Assembly (NCBI RefSeq): GCF_029867415.1 | Contig: NW_026705187.1 | Coordinates: 682,001 to 746,000, forward strand | Length of the DNA stretch: 64,000 bases | Source of the DNA: Vicia villosa | Taxonomy: Eukaryota; Streptophyta; Magnoliopsida; Fabales; Fabaceae | Direction: 5' to 3' | Shown here: positions 56,464 to 64,000 of the stretch, piece after piece | Layout of the letters: each line of letters begins with the position of its first letter | Position numbering within the stretch: position 1 is the first letter of the stretch | The notes under the pieces: model-generated | The model's database searches: none | The model's input: the letters and a program-made list of their open reading frames with translations, nothing else | What the model was told of the DNA's origin: nothing | Translations under genes and position numbers: made by a program

Positions 56464-56993
56464 GGAGGCAACGTAGAAGGAGCCGTTGCTGTTCGGGTTC
56501 CAATAGAACTTGTCTCAGCATGCTGTACAGGGGAAGCCGCTGCCAGCAGAGAACATAGTTGCTGCCACTATACTTGGGCAGCGCTGCTGAAAAGCGGCTG
56601 GGCAGCATCCGAAGCATAGCCGAACAGTGATTTAATATTCCAGACAATAACATCATTAGTCCAAGAGAAGACATCAGACACAGTGGCTAGTTTAGATGTT
56701 GAGATTTCAAACAAATTCGGGAACTTGTCCTTAAGAATTAGATCTCCCAACCAAAGGCTAAACCAGAATAAAATGTTTTTACCTTCCTTTAGGTTGTCGT
56801 GAATACAAGACAAAAAACCATCATCACCAAAATCCACCTTCACATCGTTGGTAATCATATCCTTCCACCAAGTGGAGTCTTTGGGCTTGCAAACCTCACC
56901 ACACGGGCCTTGGACCTTAATGATTGAGTTCTTGTATCTCATATCCAAAAAACCTCTCCAAATCGTGTTTTTTTCCGTTAGAATCCTCCACTT
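56464..56993 (-). pseudogene. LINE B ORF2, region between RT and zf-RVT (broken)
   Basis: Two overlapping frames (to 56674 and 56568-56948) cover this part. The second has WWKDMITNDVKVDFGDD and ILFWFSLWLGDLILKDKFPNLF, as usual for the linker of plant LINE ORF2. The GC-rich part 56465-56625 (repeated ctgc, cagca) is compositionally unlike the rest and may be a diverged or replaced segment. Confidence 0.7.
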
Positions 56994-57653
56994 CTACTTG
57001 AGGAGAAGCGATTGGTTAATATCGCCAACATCTCTAATTCCTAAGCCACCCTTTTCCTTTGGCTTACAAACGGTGCTCCACTTCACCCAATGAATCCCTC
57101 GAGAAGTAGTGTTCCCGTTCCACAAGAAATTGCTCAAAAGACTTTTTATCTCTTTAAGGACCAATCCCGGCGCTTTAAAAAAGGAAAGAGTGAAAGAAGA
57201 GATTGCATTAAGCACCGTATTGATGAGATTCACTCTTCCACCGATTGAGATGCATTTACCTTTCCAAGAGGAGAGCCTATTTTTGATGTTGTTGATAACT
57301 CTCGACCATATTTTCCTACTTCTAGGATTTGCCCCCACAATTATTCCTAGGAACAAAAACGGGATATCTCCTTTGTTGCAACCGAGAAAGGATGTATCCG
57401 TGTTTAAGAAACCATGGCCAACATTCACTCCGTAGACATTGCTCTTCGCAAAATTAATTTTCAAACCCGACACAAGTTCAAAACCCCTCAACAAAACCTT
57501 TAAAGTCCAAAGATTGTGGGTAGATGCCTCGCCGAGAATTAGAGTATCGTCCGCAAATTGTAAGATGTCCACATGATCCCCCATCCCATACTTGAATGGT
57601 TTGAAATCGCCCAACTCAACCGCTTTCCTAACCAAGGCGGTTAAACCTTCCAT
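56994..57653 (-). pseudogene. LINE B RT, C-terminal half
   Basis: It contains the catalytic box QFADDTLI (about residues 32-39), then GLKINFAKSNVYGV, FLFLGIIVGANPR and LSSWKGKCISIGGRVNLINTVL, followed by the usual thumb residues SLLSNFLWNG and GGLGIRDV. Unlike LINE A the FADD box is intact. The start is a frameshift product: the preceding half ends at 57656 after RQGDPLS, and a one-base shift separates the two. Confidence 0.9.
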
Positions 57654-57655
57654 TG

Positions 57656-58576
57656 CTAAGACAAAGAGAAACGGGACAAAGGGTCACCTTGACGCAAACC
57701 CCGTTGTACCTTGAAATCTTTCGTAGCACTCCCGTTCACTAACACGGACATGTGACTATTAAAAACACAAGCTTCCATCCACTTCATCCAAGTGCCTCCG
57801 AATCCCATTTTGTTTAAAATAAGCCTAAGATACTTCCAAGAAACCGATTCAAAAGCTTTTTCGAAATCGACCTTAAGCAAGAAGCAATCCTTTTTCCTCT
57901 TTTTGGACCAATCTAGAATCTCATTTACCAACAAAATCCCATCAAGCATGTTTCTTCCCGGAACAAACGCGGTTTGATTGGAAGAAATCAAAGTCCCAAT
58001 CGCCTTCTTAATCCTTATTGCCAACAACTTCGCCAAAATTTTGTAGAGGCTACCCACCAAACAAATAGGACGATATTCGGCTAAATCTTGAGGAATCCTA
58101 AACTTTGGGATGAGGGTGATAAAAGATGAAGTAATGGATTTTACGAGCGTACCTTTAGAATGAAAGTCGGAGTAAAAACTCATGATATCCCCTTTGAGGA
58201 GCGGCCAAAAGCTTTTAAAGAACTCAATCGAGAAGCCATCCGGGCCGGGGCTCTTGTGACCGTCGCAAGACCATATTGCCTCCTTAACTTCCATTTCTGA
58301 GAACGGCCTGTCCATCTCCTCCCTATCTGCTTGAGACAAAGAAGAAATAGCAAGATTCAAGGGCTCGGGTCTGTTAGCTTCTGCTTCCTTAAGGAAGCCA
58401 CTAAAGTGGTTGAAGATGTAGTCTTTGATATCCTTGACCTCCTCTAAAGATACCGCACCGGAGTTTAGAGAGCATAACAAGTTCCTCCGTGTTTTGACTT
58501 TCAAGGAATTGTGGAAGTAACGGGAATTCCGGTGTCCTTCGGAAAGGCAAAGTTGCCTCGATTTTAAGCGGAGCAA
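57656..58576 (-). pseudogene. LINE B RT, N-terminal half
   Basis: The frame carries LCLSEGHRNSRYFHNSLKVK, HKSPGPDGFSIEFFKSFW, SSFITLIPK, YRPICLVGSLYKILAKLLAI, TAFVPGRNMLDGILL, LLKVDFEKAFESVSW (first catalytic aspartate) and GLRQGDPLS. These are RT motifs of plant L1 LINEs in the correct order. It ends at the frameshift near 57660. Confidence 0.92.
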
Positions 58577-58579
58577 TCC

Positions 58580-58919
58580 TTATTTTTTGTTTAGATTGAG
58601 CCAAAAGTCTTCCACCGTTTTGGCTCTTTTACGAACCACCTCCTCCGAGACGTTACCTGCAAAACGAACAAACTCGTTATCTAAAAACCACATCTCCTCG
58701 CATGGCTTGTCGATGTTTAGGTCTACCCAACCATACACCACTTTGTTCCACCACGATAATCTCCTTTTTAGAACTTTCAATTTCTCATTCACGACAAAAT
58801 CACCCCTTCCTTTAACATTGATCTTTCCCCATTCAATTTCCACAAATTTGTGGAAATCTTTGTGTTTAAGCCAAGAGTTATTAAACTAGAAGGCTTTGGG
58901 CCCCCAATCCTTACGATTC
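58580..58919 (-). pseudogene. LINE B linker between endonuclease and RT
   Basis: The frame to 58843 has VNEKLKVLKRRLSWWNKVVYG, as in the helical linker of plant LINE ORF2. The frame is shifted against both neighbours. Confidence 0.75.
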
Positions 58920-59423
58920 TCATTGATCAAAATCGGCGCGTGATCGGAAACGTCCCTCCCTCCTATGTATTACCCCCTCTATTTTCCATAACTCCAAGAA
59001 GCAATTCGTAAGCATAAACCAGTCAATCCTGCTCATGGCCTTTCCATTATTGTTAAACCACGTGAATTTTCCTCCCAAAGTGGGAGGGTCCACAAGATCC
59101 ATCTCCTTAATAAAATTCTTGAAGCACTCGATTTCCTTTCTATAAATTTTATTGGACAAACCTAATCTTTCCTCTTTGTTGGAAATGGTGTTGAAGTCAC
59201 CCCCCACGCACCAAGGTCCTGAAGGATTGTTGTTTTTAAAGTCGATCAATTTCTTCTAAGTTCTTTTTCTGGTTGGGAAGTCACAGGAGGCATACACATT
59301 CACGAAGTAACACAATCTCCCATCTATCTCAACGCACAAGCCTAAAAACCCTTCTCCTCTAAAGCTGAATAAAAGTAAGAACGAGTCTTTTTTCCACATA
59401 GTAACAATTCCCCCCGACGCGCC
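58920..59423 (-). pseudogene. LINE B endonuclease, partial and broken
   Basis: The right part (59256-59423) shows GASGGIVTMW and FVNVYASCDFP, the left part WCVGGDFNTI, the catalytic SRIDWF region and, in a shifted frame near 58945-58975, the conserved S-D-H-A-P-I. It is an apurinic-type (APE) endonuclease that nicks target DNA. The first residues of the domain are lost at 59424, where an Ogre-like LTR begins; residues after that in the longer frame (to 59447) are LTR-derived. Confidence 0.85.
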
Positions 59424-60869
59424 TGTTGCACCCCAAAATTTGCCCAATTGGCTTTCATGTCACATTCATATGCATGCCTCACGTAGGTCATCCACTCAAT
59501 AAATTCATTTATATCATTGTTAATGTTCAAGAAAATTGATAAAAAAGGAGCTTCTATGTGGGAGATATCTTGATTCAAAAGAGAAGGTTTGAATTCTGAT
59601 TATATGGCCTCATTTCCAATGATATTCTCTTAAAATCAAGGTTTCATCCTCTCCAAGTCGAAGCTCTGATTAAAAAGATACGATCCCTAGGTTTATCAGG
59701 ATTTCAAAATTAGGGCTTTAACCTAAGTCAACCCTGTTAACTTTTTGGTCAAAATTTAATCAGGAGATGATTTTTGAGTATGGAGTTTGGTTTCCTTGAA
59801 GAAATATCATTCGTTGAGGCTTCTATGGTTGAAGATTGATTGGGAATTGGGTCAAAAGTTGATTAATCGGGAAATTCGTCTAGAATCATAAAAAATCAGG
59901 AAATGTGACGTTTGGGTCAAAATCAGGGTCAATAATCAAATATTGATTTTTAATGGAAAATTAGTCAAAGAAAATCGAGAGTTTGACAAAATTTCCAAAA
60001 GAGAATAAGAAAATTCGAATACTTAGAAAAATCTTGAGGCTTTTGGAATTGGGTGAACAATCAACTTCAAGCCCTGGTTACATGTGGCAGAAGACATTTT
60101 TTGGAGAAATTTCCAACATCAAAGTTGTTCCTCTCATTGAGGAGAACAACTTTGTAGTTGGACACTTTTCCATTTGAAGCTTGGTTGAAGAGTTATTGAG
60201 ATGTGAAGTTGAGACTTTTCATTTGAAGCATGGTTTGAGAGCTATAAAAGTGAAAAGTTTGAAGAATCACATTTGCTCAATTCATATTGCGTGGAACAAA
60301 TCCAGGTCACGCGTGAGCATTTCGTCAAACAGGTGGCGTGCCAAATGTAAAGCTAACTCTAGCGAGGTACAGGCATCATATGGAGGCAATTCTAATACCA
60401 TTCTCTTGTATCCCATGTCTTCTTTCATTTCATGTCAATATCATGGTTTTTGGTTGCGTCAAGAACCAGATACAAGTCACCAAAGTTATGCCCTGGTTAA
60501 GTTATGTGTTGGCATAGGCGTGAGTCAAAAGCCAAGGCACGCGCGCAACGTTTAGTGAAGCACTTGGTGGGCAATTTTCCAGCCCAATTTTAAGTAATTT
60601 TAAGATCCTCTTTGGCCCATATTTGGTATCAATCCACTCATTTCTATGTCCTCTCTCCATTGATACTTTGATCACGATATTTGGTTAAGAGAATGATCAA
60701 TGGCAAGATCTCAAAGTGATGCCCTCACAAAGGTTTATGTTGACAAAACTACCAAGCCAGAAATGAGTTATAAGCGCACATCATGCATCATCTCTTACTC
60801 TCCATGCGGTCAAAAATATTATTGGCTATGGGACACTCCACCATAATTCCATGCACTCTCACCTCACGA

Positions 60870-60876
60870 TATAAAG
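60870..60876 (+). promoter_or_regulatory. TATA box of the Ogre-like LTR
   Basis: TATAAAG is followed by CT-rich and CAAC-rich sequence without G runs, as in the leader of other LTRs in this window. It lies about 1.45 kb into the LTR. Confidence 0.55.
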
Positions 60877-62779
60877 ACCAAGTTCCCTTACAAACCACCC
60901 ACACGAATCATTCTTCAATTTTGAGTTTCACATCCTCTCTTCCATTCATTCATCTTCACACTCTTCTTTTCCCTTCACTCTCTCCTTCAACAACCTCACT
61001 CTCTTCTCAATCTTAACCACCATAACAACCAAATGTAACAAACTTTTCAACCTTCACCATCATCATCACACCACTGTAACAAACATTATAAACCACCACC
61101 ACCACCACAACACTGATCTCTACACAATAAAACACTCCATCATCAATCCTCATCACTTCCATCTTCACTCTCTCCACAACAACAACACTTTACGGGTGAA
61201 ACTTGCTCTCCCTCGGTTTCAAGATACAATCATCACCATCATCTTCAACTCAGATTTACCAGCGACAATCATCATCATCACTTCTGATTGGAGCTTTAAG
61301 ATGTCGAGTGCTTTTGAGTTTATTTCTCAGAAGCTGAAGGTTTTATCATTATCATTTCGTCGAGAATCGACAATCCGCATAGCCAGCATCATCGAGAACC
61401 CAGGGAGGATCACATCTTAGTTGAATCTTCTTTCACCAACTCAAGAACTTGTTTCAAGAAGGCTTCCGAGTCTCTTCGCATGCAGTAGAATGTGTAGGAT
61501 TGTGAGATTCAATCGTCGAGGAGTTGGATTCAGCCTTACTGTGTATTCCGAGTGTATGTGTATATGCGTGTTTTTGCAGATTTACTCGCTTCAATGTATG
61601 ATGTTAATCTTTGATTTCTGGTGTTTCGATGTCGTATTTGAAGTCCACGCGTGTAGAGAAGTGAATTGATATGCTTGCTGTTAATTTCGATGAGTCTGGA
61701 AAATTGATGAACAGGCCACCGTGGTGAGCGTCGGAGAAGATGACCGGAGCTCCGTCTCCGGCATCTGTTTCTTTTTTTTCTTTTTTCTTGTTCTGTTCAT
61801 CTTACGTGGCGCGTGCGTATTGGTTGGTTTTCCCAGTATTTTATGATTTTTTGTTTTTATTCAGATGATTGGTTTATTACGTGTGAAGTCCTGATTGGTT
61901 CATGCTAGGTTTTGTCATTTATTGACTTAAAATCCATTGTGACCTATTGATTTATGTTCACATAGATACATTGCATGAAATAAAAACTTTAGGCTACTTG
62001 TTTCTGATTAAATATAAATGAAGTGATTAATTAAAAGGACGTTGGGCCATGTTTTTATTTTAAGATAATTTGGGCTCGAATCTGTTTCTGATTGCAGACC
62101 CCAATGGCTAATGCTATCACACGTTTCTGATTAACGGGCTTAACATTGTTGATGTTCACACCCCAGTTTCAAGCCCAGCTACGCCATAACTTGGTTTTCA
62201 GTTTACTTGTTATTACTCCTGCACCCTCCCAGTGTTTGTTCTTCTTTTTGTGCTTAAAAATATTTTTTTCTCTTAATTTCAGCTTAATAAATCAATTTCC
62301 ATTCAAATTAAAAATGATAAAAATAGATTTCTTGACTAATTAGATTTTTTAGAATTTTTTAGCTTTTAGACTTTTAATTGATTGTTTGATTTTTGATTGG
62401 TAAATAATAATAAAAATACTTGTTTTTTTGTTTTAATTCAAAAAATAGTTTTAGACTTCATAAAAATACAATTGCTTATGAATAATTCCATGGTTAGTTT
62501 AGATTTTAATTCTTTCTTTTTGTGAATATTTTCATATTTTGAGAGATGTCTAAAATACCCCTAGTTGTTAAAGTTGACTTTAGTCAACTTAAACAACTTT
62601 CTTCTTAGTTAATCTCCCTAGATGCTAGTTTAGTCCTTAATTAGGAATTAGACTTAGAATTAGAATAACAATTAGATTAGAGAATAGGTTAGTTCCCCTT
62701 GTTCATTTTCTTTTTCTTTTCAATCTTAAAAAATCTAATAAATACCGACGAGGATCATACCGCTACTATTTTTCATAGT

Positions 62780-62935
62780 AGGAAAGAAATATTGGGGCGT
62801 AGGCCCCGGTGTATTTCTTTTCTACTTAGTGGAAGAGAAATGATTGAGGCGTAGGCCTCGGTGTATTTCTTAACCACTATTTAGAGAAACGATTGGGGTG
62901 TAGACCTCGATGTGCATTCTCTAAATATTATAAAA
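62780..62935. repeat. Three-unit repeat with ggcgtaggcctcggtg box
   Basis: The boxes gggcgtaggccccggtgta, aggcgtaggcctcggtgta and gggtgtagacctcgatgtg are spaced about 55-60 bp apart and separated by gaaa-rich spacers. The box contains the palindrome taggccta-like core and is GC-rich compared with its surroundings. Confidence 0.85.
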
Positions 62936-63596
62936 AAACTCTCTTTTTGGTATGATCTAAGTCACAAATCAATTCCCTTAAAAAACACCAACCAAAAATA
63001 CATAAAATGCTTAATAAAGGCTCAGACTTAAAACAAAGTACGGAAGTGATGCGAAGCCCTGTAGTGGGTTTTGTCATCATGGAATTACAATAAAAGACAC
63101 AAACCCAAGTTCATTCTGCTGCTAAGAACATGTTAAGTCCTTTCCAAAGTAGGCGTGTAAGTCTCCAAAGGTCGAGCATCATGGATTGTGACCTTAACCT
63201 CTGTTCAACTAAAAAACACAAAACAAATGGAAACTATTGAGCCGAACTACGGCGCTCTGATTCCTGAAAGGGATACGTAGGCATTGAGTCGCGGGGCCCA
63301 AGCTAGCACACTTGTAAATAATTCCTTCTTTTCCCCGTATTTCTTTTGCATTCATTCGCATTTAGGTTTTAGACATTAGACACCCTTTAGATAGAAACAA
63401 ACATAGGTGGATACCATCGAGTACGATGGGCGTGAGGGGTGCTAGCACCTTCCCCTTGCGTAACCGACTCCCGTACCCTGTTCTCTAGTCGAAAGACCTT
63501 GTTCTTATTTCGAGTTAGGTTTCCTGGTATTCCTTTCCCTCGATGGGATAAATATATTAGTGGCGACTCTAATCCATTTTTCACGGTAGCGACACA

Positions 63597-64000
63597 AGAG
63601 ACTCTGTTGGGGATGTGATAGACTTGTGCTGGTCCATTCTTAGCGAGTCGATCCTAGCCTTTGTTCGTTTCGTTTATTGGGTGTTTCTTTGTTAGTTTAT
63701 ATGTTTGTATCCTGTATATATATGCTTGCATATCATGTTAATTTATTGCTTGCATATCATGTTAACTTTCCGCATGCCTCTGGACTATATTATGGGTCCC
63801 CGTGGGGGCCACATTTTTTCTCTGTTTGCAGGTTGGGTGGGATGTTCTATTAGGTAAAAGCCCCAATACCCAGGCCAAAGTTGACACATAGGGTACCTAG
63901 GATAGAGTGGATAGTCATGACGCCGACGAGATGTCAGGTCTCGTCTAGTGCGATCATGAGACCCACGCCTAGTCGAGGTTCAAATGGGGTATCATCGTTG
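63597..64000 (+). mobile_element. PBS and leader of the Ogre-like element, running off the window
   Basis: Just after the LTR end lies gagactctgttgggga (63598-63613), matching the Ogre PBS (ggcgactctgctgggga) with a few changes. The remaining sequence resembles the leader of Ogre-1 in composition, without an ORF. ORF1 and gag-pol, if present, lie right of the window. Confidence 0.75.

Larger units (their letters stand above)
55820..59423 (-). mobile_element. LINE B, antisense, 5' end cut by an Ogre-like LTR
   Basis: This is a second plant L1-type LINE, of a different family from LINE A (different 3' UTR, no RNase H domain after zf-RVT). From right to left it contains endonuclease, RT and zf-RVT. 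The 3' UTR (taagggttgcacccctagtg on the minus strand) ends near 55820. The endonuclease N-terminus is interrupted at 59423 by the LTR at 59424. Several frameshifts make it inactive. Confidence 0.9.
59424..63594 (+). repeat. Ogre-like 5' LTR inserted in LINE B
   Basis: The LTR begins TGTTGCACCCC at 59424 and ends at about 63594 (ggtagcgaca; two bases of uncertainty). It has a TATA box at 60870-60876, CT-rich and CA-rich leader-like sequence (60900-61180), a minisatellite at 62780-62935, and the terminal module accatcgagtacgatggg, gaggggtgctagcacc, tggcgactct (63561-63570). It is followed by a PBS and leader, so it is a 5' LTR and not a solo LTR. The predicted target duplication is gcgcc (59419-59423); its partner is outside the window. 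Confidence 0.88.

Noticed and set aside
61196..61669. Two adjacent short ORFs in the last Ogre-like LTR
   Set aside because: They lie in the leader-like region of an LTR and show no domain; other Ogre-type LTRs do not keep them.

Overview
This window is nuclear DNA from a flowering plant, most likely a legume with a large repeat-rich genome (pea, vetch, lentil or grass-pea type). The evidence is giant Ogre-type LTRs with a tRNA-Arg-like primer binding site, chromodomain-bearing Tekay/Del-type Ty3/gypsy elements, plant LINEs and AT-rich spacers. The species is an inference. I see no intact host gene, no rRNA, no functional tRNA and no CRISPR. Almost every recognisable ORF belongs to a transposable element, and nearly all are broken.

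Layout, left to right. (1) 1-2235 is the 3' part of an LTR retrotransposon (LTR 815-2235) that entered the 5' LTR of Tekay copy 1. (2) Tekay copy 1 runs from 2236 to 23924: 5' LTR remnant, broken gag-pol 3976-8075, and a 3' LTR split by Ogre copy 1. (3) Ogre copy 1 (9020-22861, target duplication gatac) has two almost identical LTRs of about 3.77 kb and an internal region with only a broken ORF1 and a reduced gag-like gene carrying two copies of a C/H zinc-binding module. It has no protease, RT or integrase. (4) 23925-25496 is an AT-rich repeat, paralogous to 47236-52805. (5) 25497-27729 is a 5'-truncated Ogre-like LTR. (6) 27790-44532 is one antisense Tekay-type LTR (copy 3), split by a solo Ogre-like LTR (28166-31788, duplication acaac) and by complete Tekay copy 2 (32842-44152, duplication aatta). 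Copy 2 carries a solo Ogre LTR inside its gag gene (35817-38490, duplication aggtg). (7) 44533-46760 is AT-rich spacer with a LINE 3' fragment. (8) 46760-52805 is a tandem-repeat tract plus the second paralogous copy, containing antisense LINE A. (9) 52876-53963 is a long-TIR DNA element, followed by LINE tails and a CACTA remnant. (10) 55820-59423 is antisense LINE B, cut by an Ogre-like 5' LTR (59424-63594) whose PBS and leader run off the right edge.

The nesting orders the insertions. Exact 5-bp target duplications are visible for four of them, and a paralogous empty site is visible for LINE A. The observations I find most unusual: three related Tekay LTRs carry three unrelated short palindrome or hairpin arrays at the same place in the LTR, lying between conserved splice-donor-like and acceptor-like sites; an apparently young non-autonomous Ogre codes for a doubled zinc-knuckle module without a capsid core; and every Ogre-type LTR contains an internal look-alike of its own primer binding site.
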